Shown piece after piece: positions 1 through 8,070 of a DNA stretch of 64,000 nt. Location of the stretch: the NCBI GenBank assembly GCA_036502575.1, contig DASXYL010000008.1, positions 124,001-188,000 of the forward strand, read 5' to 3'. The translations under genes and the position numbers were made by a program. The DNA comes from DASXRA01 sp036502575. GTDB lineage: Bacteria > Actinomycetota > Actinomycetes > Mycobacteriales > Jatrophihabitantaceae. Position 1 is the stretch's first letter; each line of letters opens with the position of its first letter. The notes beneath the pieces were generated by a model. It did no database searches, was not told the origin of the DNA, and worked only from the letters and a program-made list of their open reading frames with translations.

Positions 1-682
1 AGCCCTCGGTCACGACGACACCGTTGTTCAGCAGGTACCACCGATCGGCCACCGACAGCGCCCGGCGCGCCTGCTGCTCGACGAGCAGCACCGCGACCTG
101 CGACTCGTCCGCCGCGGCCCGGACGGCGCTCAGCAGGCGCTCGACGATCAGGGGCGCCAGTCCGAGCGAGAGCTCGTCGATCAGCAGCGCCGTCGGCTCC
201 GACGCGAGCGCGCGGGCGAGCGTCAGCATCTGCTGCTGCCCACCGGACAGCAGCCCGGCCTTACGCCCCAGGACCTCTTCCAGTTCCGGGAAATGTTTCA
301 ACGCGGCGTCGACACTGCCGCGCCCCAGCCGCAGGTTGTCGCGGGCCGTGAGCCCGGAGATGATCGAACGCTCCTCGGGCACGAACGCGAGACCGTTGCG
401 CGCGAGGTGGTGCAGTGGCTTGCGGGTGACCTCACCACGCCACCGAACGACACCGCGCATGCGGGGCAGAACGCCGACCGCACCGAGCAGCGTCGTGGTC
501 TTCCCGGCGCCGTTCGGACCGAACAGAGTGACGACCTCGCCCGGATGGACCCGCAGGCACACGTCACGCACCGCGGCGAGATCGCCGTACCCGGCCGTGA
601 GCCCGTCGAGTTCCAGGACCGGCGCGCGGTCCTGGCTGACGCCACCAGCGGCGTCGCCGCGAGCGGGATCCGCGATGAGCAT
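1..682 (-). CDS. ABC transporter ATP-binding protein, LivF-like (3' end outside window)
   Basis: Cytoplasmic ATPase subunit of a branched-chain-amino-acid-type ABC importer. The first 227 residues are present and the gene runs off the left edge. Visible motifs are Walker A GPNGAGKTT, the signature LSGGQQQ, Walker B LLIDELSLGL and the H-loop region LLVEQQ. The short insert-free layout and the SGLTARDNL stretch are typical of LivF, and LivF proteins are usually about 235-245 residues, so little is missing. The start is ATG at 682; an in-frame GTG at 694 is an alternative. Its own palindromic site (702-718) lies directly upstream. Since the neighbours are acyl-CoA enzymes, the substrate may be a carboxylic acid rather than an amino acid (inference). 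Confidence 0.93.
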   Translation of the reverse strand, partial: MLIADPARGDAAGGVSQDRAPVLELDGLTAGYGDLAAVRDVCLRVHPGEVVTLFGPNGAGKTTTLLGAVGVLPRMRGVVRWRGEVTRKPLHHLARNGLAFVPEERSIISGLTARDNLRLGRGSVDAALKHFPELEEVLGRKAGLLSGGQQQMLTLARALASEPTALLIDELSLGLAPLIVERLLSAVRAAADESQVAVLLVEQQARRALSVADRWYLLNNGVVVTEG

Positions 683-701
683 GGTCGTGGACACCTCATT
701 A

Positions 702-718
702 ACCTAACGGCAATTGGT
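702..718. promoter_or_regulatory. Palindromic operator, region 1 family (copy A)
   Basis: ACCTAAC-GGC-AATTGGT, an imperfect inverted repeat with a 3-base spacer, 20 bases upstream of the LivF-like start. It matches the ACCWAAC-N3-GTTWGGT pattern also found at 6582, 11532 and 14604. The family of the binding regulator is unknown; a dimeric TetR-type protein is plausible. Confidence 0.55.
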
Positions 719-740
719 TCTTGAGACAAGAGACGCCGCG

Positions 741-2708
741 TCATTCGATCGTGCGGCCGGCGAGATGACCCTCACGGATCGCCACCTGCAGATCGCGGCC
801 GGAGAGTGCGTCGCCGACGACACGGACATCGGGCAGGCCGTTGGCGAGGTCGGCGAGCTCACGCCGCGAGGTCTTCCGCGTGACCATGACGACGGTGTCG
901 GCGGCGACCTTCTCGACCCCGGTTCCCGCGATCGCGACGACCACGTCGGTCGGTGTGATCGACAGCGGCTGCGCCCACGGCAGCACCCGGAACTGTGCCG
1001 GGTACGCCGCGAAGCGCTCAAGGGCGGGCTGCAGGCGCATCGCCGCGTCGGCGTACCCGCCGAATCCGGCGTGCCGGGTCAGCGCCGTGACGTCGACGTC
1101 TCGGGCGAGCAGCGCCTCGACGACCGCGACGGCTTCGTACTGGCCGAGATCGTCGTACACGACCGCTCGCGATCCGGCGACCGGATAGGCACCCGCGAGC
1201 AGATCGACAGACGACAGGACGTGTGGCAGATCGACGCCCTCGACCGGCGTTCCGGGCGCGGCGATCAGCCGTCCGGACAGATCCGGCTCGGCCCCGGTCG
1301 CGACGATCACCACGTCCGGGCCGGCCGCGAGCACATCGGCCACCTCGGCGAACCGCGAGGTGTGGACTGTGACGCCGAGTTCTCGTACTTGGGATCGCAG
1401 CCACTCGACAATGTCGTCCAGCCCTTGCATCTTCGGTGCCCGCCGCGCCACGTTCAGTTGGCCGCCGAGTTCACCCGCCGCCTCCCACAGCGTGACGTCG
1501 TGGCCACGCAGCCGCGCGGTACGGGCGGCTTCCATGCCGGCCGGCCCACCGCCGACGACCAGCACGTACTGCGGTCGCGACGTCTGACCGATGAGCCGCT
1601 CGTCCAGCGTCGACTCGAACCCGACCGCCGGGTTCACCGTGCAGGCCATGCGCGCGTCGACGCCTGACGTGCGGGCGATGCAGCCCTGGTTGCAGCCGAT
1701 GCACGGCCGCACCGACATCGGTCGTCCGGCACGCGACTTGGCCACCAGGTCGGGGTCGGCGATGTGTGCACGCACCATCGACACCAGGTCGGCCACGCCG
1801 TCGCGCAGCACCTGGTCGGCCTCCTCCAGGGTGCGGAACCGGCCCGTGACTATCCGCGGCACGCTGAGCACCTCGGCCGTCACCGCGCCGCTGGAGGGCA
1901 GCATGTAGCCCGCGGGTCGGTCCATCCCGCCCATCATCTGGTGCATCCGGTAGTAGTCGCCGGACGTCACGTTCAGAAAGTCGACCAGGCCAAGTTCGAC
2001 GAGGCGCCTGCTTACCTGCGCGACGTCCGCCTCGCCGAGGTCGCCGCTGACCTGGCCGGCGCCGACGCGCACGCCGACCGGTACCTCCTCGCCGACCGCA
2101 CTTCGTACAGCCTCCAGAACCTCGACGAGAAACCGCATCCGCGCGACCAGCGCGCCGCCGTACTCGTCGGTACGGTTGTTGGTCAGCTTCGAGAGGAACT
2201 GATGCAGCAGGTAGCCGTGCCCGGCATGTACCTCGATACCGTCCAGTCCCCCGGCGACCGCGCGCCGGGCTGCCGCGGCGTACGCCTCGACCAACTCGGC
2301 TATCTCGTCCCGGGTCAGGGGCACCGGCGGGATGCCGCTGATCGGGCTCGGCACGTCGGACGCACCCCGAGGCGGGCCGCCGCCGGGTGGGTTGTAGACG
2401 TGCCCGCCGTGCCAGAGCTGCTGGAACAGCCGCATGCGGTGCGGGCGCACCGCGGCAGCCAGCCGCTGGTATCCGTCGATCACCGAGTCGTCGAAGCTCG
2501 TCATCGCGAGCGCGCTGGACGGATGCACGGCACACGCCTCGAGGACGCTCAGCCCGACACCGCCGCGCGCTCGAGCGACGTGGTAGGCGATCAGCTCGTC
2601 ACTCACCCCGCCGATCGCGAGCTTGGTGAGGTGACCGGTGCGCACGATCCGGTTGGGAATGACAACGCCGCGGATCGCGAGCGGCTCGAAGATCCGCGCG
2701 AGACTCAT
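741..2708 (-). CDS. NADH:flavin oxidoreductase / 2,4-dienoyl-CoA reductase-like protein (1)
   Basis: Multidomain flavoenzyme of 655 residues that probably reduces a conjugated enoyl-CoA or enone with NAD(P)H. The N-terminal 360 residues form an Old Yellow Enzyme TIM barrel (HAGHGYLLHQFLS, then NNRTDEYGG). They are followed by a complete 4Fe-4S motif (CIGCNQGC, fourth Cys in MACTVNP). The C-terminal FAD/NAD domain opens with VVGGGPAGMEAA near residue 390. Length and architecture fit 2,4-dienoyl-CoA reductase, BaiCD/BaiH and trimethylamine dehydrogenase; the true substrate cannot be read from sequence. The start MSLARIF at 2708 overlaps the stop of the upstream gene by four bases (ATGA), so translation is probably coupled. 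Confidence 0.9.
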   Translation of the reverse strand: MSLARIFEPLAIRGVVIPNRIVRTGHLTKLAIGGVSDELIAYHVARARGGVGLSVLEACAVHPSSALAMTSFDDSVIDGYQRLAAAVRPHRMRLFQQLWHGGHVYNPPGGGPPRGASDVPSPISGIPPVPLTRDEIAELVEAYAAAARRAVAGGLDGIEVHAGHGYLLHQFLSKLTNNRTDEYGGALVARMRFLVEVLEAVRSAVGEEVPVGVRVGAGQVSGDLGEADVAQVSRRLVELGLVDFLNVTSGDYYRMHQMMGGMDRPAGYMLPSSGAVTAEVLSVPRIVTGRFRTLEEADQVLRDGVADLVSMVRAHIADPDLVAKSRAGRPMSVRPCIGCNQGCIARTSGVDARMACTVNPAVGFESTLDERLIGQTSRPQYVLVVGGGPAGMEAARTARLRGHDVTLWEAAGELGGQLNVARRAPKMQGLDDIVEWLRSQVRELGVTVHTSRFAEVADVLAAGPDVVIVATGAEPDLSGRLIAAPGTPVEGVDLPHVLSSVDLLAGAYPVAGSRAVVYDDLGQYEAVAVVEALLARDVDVTALTRHAGFGGYADAAMRLQPALERFAAYPAQFRVLPWAQPLSITPTDVVVAIAGTGVEKVAADTVVMVTRKTSRRELADLANGLPDVRVVGDALSGRDLQVAIREGHLAGRTIE

Positions 2709-3712
2709 ACGGCGACCGCGTCGTGGATCCGCTTCCAGCTCTGCGGGTCCACCCCGTTGGGCGCGACGAGGCTGACCCGGTCGAACACGCCGTCCCACCG
2801 CTCCTGTAGTTGCCGGGCCACCTCGACCGGTGGGCCGACCAGCGCGAACGCGTGCAGCATCTCGTCGCTCAGTACCGAGCCGAGGTCGTTCCACCGGCCG
2901 GCTCGGACCAGGGTGGCGACCTCGTCCTGCACGCCGCCCCACCCGTGCGTGTCCAGCACGGCCCGGTACGCAGGTGTAGACGCGTAGAACGCCACCTGTC
3001 GGCGCGCGTCGGCGGTGGCGACGGCGATCGCCTCGGGAGTCTGGCCGGTCGCGGTGAGCAAGGCGCCGGCGACGATCAGGTCGGCCCGGCTGCGTCCGCC
3101 CTCCTTGGCGCCGGCCTCGAACGAGGGCAGGATGTGCGTGGCCACGTACTCGGGGCTGGAGAACGGATGCACGAAAAGCCCGTCGCCGATCTCGCCGGCC
3201 ACCTGCACCATCCGCTCCCCCACGCCGGCGACGATGATCTTCGGATCGTCGAGTCCATGCGGAGCCGGCACGAACATCGGGCTCATCAGGGTGTGCGTGT
3301 AGAACTCGCCGGCGAAGTCGAGGCGGCTGCCCTCCCGCCACGCGTCCCAGATCGCGTGTAGGGCCAGCACGTACTCGCGCATCCGGGCCGCCGGGCGCGA
3401 CCAGGGCATCGAGAAGCGCCGCGTCACGTGCGCCTTGACCTGGGTGCCCAACCCGAGCAGCAGCCGACCGTTGCTGAATCCCTGCACCTCGTGGGCGGTC
3501 ATCGCGACGGTCATGGGCGAACGCGCGAATGCGATCGCGACCGACGTGCCGACTTGCAGGCGTTCGGTGTGTTCGGCTGCCATCGCGACAGTGAGGAACG
3601 GGTCGGTGTTCACCTCGCCGATCCACGCCCCGGCCGCACCGGCCCGCTCGGCGTCGGCGGCCGTGCCGCCCACCTTGGCGAGCGGCACGCCGTCCAGTAC
3701 GGCGTCAATCAT
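2705..3712 (-). CDS. LLM-class (luciferase-like) F420-dependent oxidoreductase
   Basis: Bacterial-luciferase-fold TIM-barrel oxidoreductase of about 335 residues. It shows typical family landmarks: an early GAAGAWIGE segment, the TERLQVGTSVAIAFARSPM strand, the GRLLLGLGTQVKAH segment, and a C-terminal LVGPPVEVARQLQERWDGVFDRV. Such proteins usually use coenzyme F420 and act on alcohols, aldehydes or enoyl substrates. I place the start at ATG 3712 (MIDAVLDG); GTG 3721 and TTG 3745 are in frame and possible. Its stop overlaps the start of the downstream flavoenzyme, so the two form one operon. The sequence just upstream is an unusual Ser/Glu/Arg-codon repeat (3733-3816). Confidence 0.85.
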   Translation of the reverse strand: MIDAVLDGVPLAKVGGTAADAERAGAAGAWIGEVNTDPFLTVAMAAEHTERLQVGTSVAIAFARSPMTVAMTAHEVQGFSNGRLLLGLGTQVKAHVTRRFSMPWSRPAARMREYVLALHAIWDAWREGSRLDFAGEFYTHTLMSPMFVPAPHGLDDPKIIVAGVGERMVQVAGEIGDGLFVHPFSSPEYVATHILPSFEAGAKEGGRSRADLIVAGALLTATGQTPEAIAVATADARRQVAFYASTPAYRAVLDTHGWGGVQDEVATLVRAGRWNDLGSVLSDEMLHAFALVGPPVEVARQLQERWDGVFDRVSLVAPNGVDPQSWKRIHDAVAV

Positions 3713-3732
3713 GATGGGCACTAGGCTGCCCT

Positions 3733-3816
3733 GCTCTTCGCGCAAGCGCTCATCGCTGGATTCGCTCCGCTCCTCGCTCGTTCCTCGCTGCGATGCTCAC
3801 TCATCGGTGCTCCTTC
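3733..3816 (-). repeat. GAGCG-rich leader repeat with its own ribosome binding site and short ORF
   Basis: Read on the minus strand, a perfect AAGGAG (3815 to 3810) precedes ATG at 3804 by five bases. The reading frame starts MSEHRSEERAR and stops after 26 residues. In another frame the same DNA reads EERSESSDERLREEQ straight into the luciferase-like gene. It therefore looks like a low-complexity SE/R-rich leader whose frame was broken by a small indel. The Shine-Dalgarno overlaps the stop of the upstream flavoenzyme gene. It may re-initiate translation for the downstream gene, or be a dispersed repeat inserted between the genes. Confidence 0.45.
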
Positions 3817-5845
3817 AGATCGCGCTGCCGGTCTGGCCGAAGCGCAGCCCGGCTGGACGTTGCCAGCCCGGTTCGAGGGAGCGCACGGCCAGCTGCCCTT
3901 CGACGGTCGCGGCCTCGAGCAGGCGCGGACCGACCGCGTCGCCGGCCAGGCGAGCCTCGATGCCGGCGCCGCGCAGCTGCTCGTACAGCGGCGCCTCGGC
4001 GACGTTGCCGGAGAGGAACACGAACGAGTCGACCTCGATCAGCTCGGCGCGATCCGCCGCCTCGATCGGCGCGATGCGCGCCCGGCCCGGCCGCAGCTCG
4101 CGGACCACGCGACGCGGGTAGAACCGGAAGTCCTGGGCGTAGAGCCGGCGAGCGTGCGGGCCGCCGATCATCTCCCAACCCATCTCCAGGTTCGCGGCAA
4201 TGGCCGAGAAGCGGGTCACCCAATGCACCTCGTGCCCGCTGTCGGTCAGCCGCTCGGCGACGTCGAGGGATTCGTAGTGCCCCAGCTCGTCGAGTAGCAG
4301 CACCCGGTGTCCGAGCGACGCCTGGCTCAGTACGTCCCAACTGGTGAACACCTCGACGCTGTCGAACCCGTCGGGCGGGCCCCACGGATGCAGGGTCTGG
4401 AAGCCGTCGCGACGGGGGCGGCTGCCGGTCGCGACGATGACGGCGTCCGGCGCCAGCGCGCGCACGGCCTCGAGATCGGCGGTGGTCCCGAGGCGCACAT
4501 CGACGCCGACCTTGCCCAGCGCCGTCGCGTAGTACGGGATCAGGTCGGCGACCTCGCTGCGGTACGGCGATCGGCGGACGAGCCGCAACTGCCCACCGAG
4601 TTCGTCGGCCGCCTCAACGAGGACCACGTCGTGGCCGGCCACGGCGGCGGAACGCGCCGCCTCGACGCCGGCCGGTCCCCCACCGACGACCACGACCCGC
4701 CGCGGCCGCCCGGTACGCAACGAGTCGTCACCGAAACGGATCTCGCGCCCGGCCGCGGCGTTCACGGTGCAGGTGACCCGGCCCCGGCTGTTGAGGCCGC
4801 CCGCGCACGCCTGGTTGCACGCGATGCACGGGCGGATCTCGTCCTCGCGGCCCTCGGCCGTCTTGCGGACGAGATCGGGATCGGCGATGGTCGCTCGCAT
4901 CATCCCGACCAGATCGGCGGCCCGGTCGGCCAGCACGGCCTCGACCTGCGCGATCGAGGTCATCCGACCGGTCACGATCGTCGGCAGCCGCAGCTTGCGG
5001 GCGATGTCACCGGTGACGGCCAGCTGGTAGCCGGAGCGCTCATGGACGCCGCCCATGAGCAGGTCGCGGCCGTAGTGGCTGCCGAGCGACAGATCGACGA
5101 AGTCGACCAGCCCGGCGGCTTCGAGCTCCACGGCGAAATCACGCACGTCATCGCCGTCGTTCTGCCGCTCGCCCATGTCGGGCGAGAGCCGCACCCCGAC
5201 GACGTAGTCGGGGCCGACGCCTTCGCGCACGGCGACCATGACCTCGCGCAGGAAGCGCATACGATTGTCGAACGAGCCACCGTACTCATCAGTACGGTGG
5301 TTGGTGGCGCGGGACAGGAACGAGCTGAACAGGTAGCCGTGACCGGCGTGGATCTCGACGCCGTCCATGCCGCCCTCGCGGGCCCGCCGGGCCGCGTCGA
5401 CGAATCCGGCGGTGACCTCGTCGATCATCCACCGGGTCATCGACCGCGGGACCATCCCGAGGCCGGGGTCGGGAACGGCCGAGGCCGACCACGGCGACGA
5501 ACCGTCCTGCGGGATGTTGGTGGCCCCGCCGTGCATCAGCTGCTCGAACATCTGCATGCCCTCGGCGTGCACCGCGTCGGTCAGTCGCCGCATGCCCTCG
5601 ACGACCTGGTCGCTGGTGTTCTTGAGGAAGGCGGGCGAGCTCCAGTGCACCTCCCCCGGGTCGCTGAACCCGAGGCCGACGCCGCCGCGGGCGCGGGCGA
5701 CGTGCCACGCGATGACGTCGTCGGTGACCATGCCCCCGACCGTCATTCCGCTACCCATGGACGTGCGGACGATGCGATTGCGCATCGTCACGGTCTTGAT
5801 CGTGAACGGCGAGAAGGTCAGCGGATAACGCTGCGCGCCGGTCAT
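3815..5845 (-). CDS. NADH:flavin oxidoreductase / 2,4-dienoyl-CoA reductase-like protein (2)
   Basis: Second member of the family, 676 residues, with the same plan as the copy at 741-2708. The OYE barrel runs from residue 1 to about 370 (HAGHGYLFSSFLSRATN, RTDEYGG). It is followed by an intact 4Fe-4S motif (CIACNQAC, fourth Cys in VTCTVNA) and an FAD/NAD domain (VVVVGGGPAGVEAA). It is clearly diverged from copy 1, so it probably acts on a different intermediate of the same pathway rather than being a recent duplication (inference). The start MTGAQRYP at 5845 overlaps the stop of the crotonase gene by ATGA. Start positions further upstream would run through that gene in another frame. Confidence 0.9.
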   Translation of the reverse strand: MTGAQRYPLTFSPFTIKTVTMRNRIVRTSMGSGMTVGGMVTDDVIAWHVARARGGVGLGFSDPGEVHWSSPAFLKNTSDQVVEGMRRLTDAVHAEGMQMFEQLMHGGATNIPQDGSSPWSASAVPDPGLGMVPRSMTRWMIDEVTAGFVDAARRAREGGMDGVEIHAGHGYLFSSFLSRATNHRTDEYGGSFDNRMRFLREVMVAVREGVGPDYVVGVRLSPDMGERQNDGDDVRDFAVELEAAGLVDFVDLSLGSHYGRDLLMGGVHERSGYQLAVTGDIARKLRLPTIVTGRMTSIAQVEAVLADRAADLVGMMRATIADPDLVRKTAEGREDEIRPCIACNQACAGGLNSRGRVTCTVNAAAGREIRFGDDSLRTGRPRRVVVVGGGPAGVEAARSAAVAGHDVVLVEAADELGGQLRLVRRSPYRSEVADLIPYYATALGKVGVDVRLGTTADLEAVRALAPDAVIVATGSRPRRDGFQTLHPWGPPDGFDSVEVFTSWDVLSQASLGHRVLLLDELGHYESLDVAERLTDSGHEVHWVTRFSAIAANLEMGWEMIGGPHARRLYAQDFRFYPRRVVRELRPGRARIAPIEAADRAELIEVDSFVFLSGNVAEAPLYEQLRGAGIEARLAGDAVGPRLLEAATVEGQLAVRSLEPGWQRPAGLRFGQTGSAI

Positions 5846-6570
5846 CGGGCCACTCCGTTCTGACGGGCGGCCGCGAGCTCGCGCAGCAGCGTCGCGTCCT
5901 CGTCCAGCCGCCGGCGCACGGGAGCCTCGCGGTGGGCCCGCAACAGCTGCCGGGTGCTCAGCAAGGCTGCCGATGGCTGTGCCGCCAGCGCCGCGACGAC
6001 CTCGTCGACCCGATCCCGCAGCGCGGCCTCGTCGGGCAACACTTCGTTGACCAGTCGCCACGACAGCGCCTCGTCGGCGCTGAAGGCCCGACCCAGTAGC
6101 AGCAGCTCGGCGGCGACCGGGTGCCCGACCAGCGTCGGGAGCAGGTAGGTCGACGCCGCCTCGGGGACGAGACCGAGCGAGACGAACGGCATCCGGAACA
6201 CGCTGGATCGCGTCGCGTACACGAGGTCGGCGTGCAGCAGCACCGTGCTGCCGATACCGATGGCCGGCCCGTCGACAGCAACGACGAGCACCTGCGGCCC
6301 GGCGACCAGCGCCCGCAGGAACCGGGTCGGTGGCGAATCCGGGCCGAGGTCGGGGTTTTCCGCCATGTCGCGCAGATCGTTGCCCGCGGTGAAGGTCCCA
6401 TCCGTACCGGTAAGGACGACCACGCGCACGTCGTCGCGTTCAGCCACGGCCTCCAGCGATGACGCCAAGGTGGCGTACATGTCCGAGGTGATCGCATTGC
6501 GCTTGGCGCCGCGGGCGATTCGGATCGTGGCGACCGGCGCCTGGATGTCGAGCACGATCTCGGAGGCCAC
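5842..6570 (-). CDS. Enoyl-CoA isomerase-like crotonase
   Basis: Crotonase-fold protein of 242 residues. The oxyanion-hole segment is FTAGNDLRDMAE, and the second segment is MPFVSLGLVPEAAST followed by YLLPTLVG. In the hydratases the first catalytic Glu sits in a PEI motif. Here that position is F, and a Glu appears instead in VPEAAS, which is the pattern of delta3,delta2-enoyl-CoA isomerases of the ECI type. I therefore favour double-bond isomerisation over hydration. This fits the adjacent dienoyl-CoA-reductase-like genes: both activities belong to auxiliary beta-oxidation of unsaturated acyl chains. It is the first gene of the run 6570 to 741, with a palindromic site at 6582-6598 upstream. 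Confidence 0.85.
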   Translation of the reverse strand: MASEIVLDIQAPVATIRIARGAKRNAITSDMYATLASSLEAVAERDDVRVVVLTGTDGTFTAGNDLRDMAENPDLGPDSPPTRFLRALVAGPQVLVVAVDGPAIGIGSTVLLHADLVYATRSSVFRMPFVSLGLVPEAASTYLLPTLVGHPVAAELLLLGRAFSADEALSWRLVNEVLPDEAALRDRVDEVVAALAAQPSAALLSTRQLLRAHREAPVRRRLDEDATLLRELAAARQNGVAR

Positions 6571-6581
6571 GCCCGGAGATT

Positions 6582-6598
6582 ACCCGACAGTGTTTGGT
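6582..6598. promoter_or_regulatory. Palindromic operator, region 1 family (copy B)
   Basis: ACCCGAC-AGT-GTTTGGT fills most of the 28-base gap between the kinase-like gene (stop at 6599) and the start of the enoyl-CoA isomerase gene (6570). The right half is perfect and the left half has two mismatches to ACCWAAC. Its position suggests that the isomerase-to-flavoenzyme run has its own promoter. Confidence 0.5.
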
Positions 6599-8050
6599 TT
6601 AGGAAGGTCTGTCGAACGACGGCAGGACCGGCCCTGAGCGCGGCGACGCGGCCGCGTCGACCACCGGCTGCGCGTCCTCCCAGATCTCGGCCGCCTGCAG
6701 TGGCGCCAGCGCGACCAGACGCCGTCGCGCGTCGGCCGCGAGCACCGGCAACAGTCGTTCGAAGTGTCGCTGCGGGTCGGCGCGGACGAGCGCGGCCAGG
6801 TCGTTCATCGCGGCCGGCACATCGGCGGGACGCCGCCCGAGCACCGTCGCAGCATCGTCCAGCGTGCCCGCGTCCAGAGCGGCACCGCGCGACAGCAATC
6901 CCTCGACGGCCCGCGCGAGCTGGACGTAGCCCCGAGCCTCGGCGGCGTCCTGCCCCGCGTCCGCGACAGCAGCCGTGCGGTCGAGGCGCGCCACGAGCAG
7001 TTCGGCCAGCGGCGTGTAACTCGAGGCCGGCGGCTCGCCGAAATCGGCGGGCCGCAGGTCGACGCCCGTGGCCTCGGCGATGGCCTCGCACACGACGACC
7101 CGAGCCAGGGCGTCCTGCCACAGCCGGGCCACCGCCTCGGGCTGGGACGGGCGCGGGCGTTGCACGTTCGCGACCATGCCGAGTGACAGCATCAGCCCGG
7201 ACACCGCGGCGTAGTAGGCGATCGCGGCCCGGTCGACCGGGGTGCCGCTGACCCGCTCGTACTCGGCGATCAGGTCCGGGTAAGTACCCGTCGGGTAGAG
7301 AGCCTCGCGGTAACGTGCGTTGCCGAGGTCGGACATCGGGTCGCCCAGCAGGGCCAGTTCCCAGTCGATGAGCGCGGTGACCGCCTCGTCCTGGAAGAGG
7401 AAGTTGTTGACGCCGGCGTCCCCGTGCAGCAGGCGCACGTGCTCCAGGCCGCGGCCGTCCGGCACGTTCGCGTGCAGCCACCAGCGCGCGAGCTCGTGCA
7501 GCGGCTCGGCCTGCCGCAGCCGGGGAGCGGCGGTGACCGCATCGGCCTCGGCCGAGGCCAGCCAGCCACCGACCGCCATGGTGCGGGCGTCGCCGGGCAC
7601 AGGCATCGCCGGGTGAATCGTCAGGTCGGACGGGGAGAGCTGATGCAGGCGAGCCAGGTGGCCGGCGTAGTCGCGCACGGTCGCCCGACGACCCGATTCG
7701 CTCACCCGCTGCAGCAGCGCCGAGCCGGGCATCCGCTCCATCAGTACCACCCCGGACTCGGCGTGGTACCCGCCGAGTTCGGGCACCGGGATGCCGTGCC
7801 CGGCCAGCGCCCCGATCGCGGCGGCCTCCCGCCCCGGCCCGAAGTCGGTCAGGATGCGCGAGCGCGCGGCGACCGCCGCCGGCACCCGTCGGCCCTTGAG
7901 CATCCACCGCCGCTGCCCGGCCGCGGAGCCGACGTCCACCCACCACGTCTCGCGGCCGCGGGTGAACCGCTCGGCGCCGAGCACGGTGCCGCCGGTTACC
8001 CGCTCGATCCACCGCAGGACGCCAGGCTCAGGGCCGGCGCCACTCGTCAC
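6599..8050 (-). CDS. APH-fold phosphotransferase family protein (possible hydroxyacyl-CoA kinase)
   Basis: Kinase-fold protein of 483 residues. The N-terminal two thirds is an aminoglycoside-phosphotransferase/choline-kinase domain, with the catalytic loop HGDAGVNNFLF and the metal-binding segment LIDWELALLGDPMSDLGN. The last 130 residues are alpha-helical, Arg/Ala-rich and not typical of resistance kinases. In beta-oxidation clusters, relatives of this fold (the kinase half of ACAD10/11; LvaA of levulinate catabolism) phosphorylate 4-hydroxyacyl-CoA so that it can be dehydrated. This context therefore suggests an acyl-CoA or alcohol kinase, not antibiotic resistance (inference). The start is GTG at 8050, 20 bases after the alcohol dehydrogenase stop. 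Confidence 0.82.
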   Translation of the reverse strand: MTSGAGPEPGVLRWIERVTGGTVLGAERFTRGRETWWVDVGSAAGQRRWMLKGRRVPAAVAARSRILTDFGPGREAAAIGALAGHGIPVPELGGYHAESGVVLMERMPGSALLQRVSESGRRATVRDYAGHLARLHQLSPSDLTIHPAMPVPGDARTMAVGGWLASAEADAVTAAPRLRQAEPLHELARWWLHANVPDGRGLEHVRLLHGDAGVNNFLFQDEAVTALIDWELALLGDPMSDLGNARYREALYPTGTYPDLIAEYERVSGTPVDRAAIAYYAAVSGLMLSLGMVANVQRPRPSQPEAVARLWQDALARVVVCEAIAEATGVDLRPADFGEPPASSYTPLAELLVARLDRTAAVADAGQDAAEARGYVQLARAVEGLLSRGAALDAGTLDDAATVLGRRPADVPAAMNDLAALVRADPQRHFERLLPVLAADARRRLVALAPLQAAEIWEDAQPVVDAAASPRSGPVLPSFDRPS

Positions 8051-8070
8051 GTGACCTGGAGAGTCGGGTC

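Noticed and set aside
2709..3626. N-terminal extension of flavoenzyme 1 in the same open frame
   Set aside because: The conserved protein starts at MSLARIF (2708). The extension is out-of-frame translation of the luciferase-like gene.
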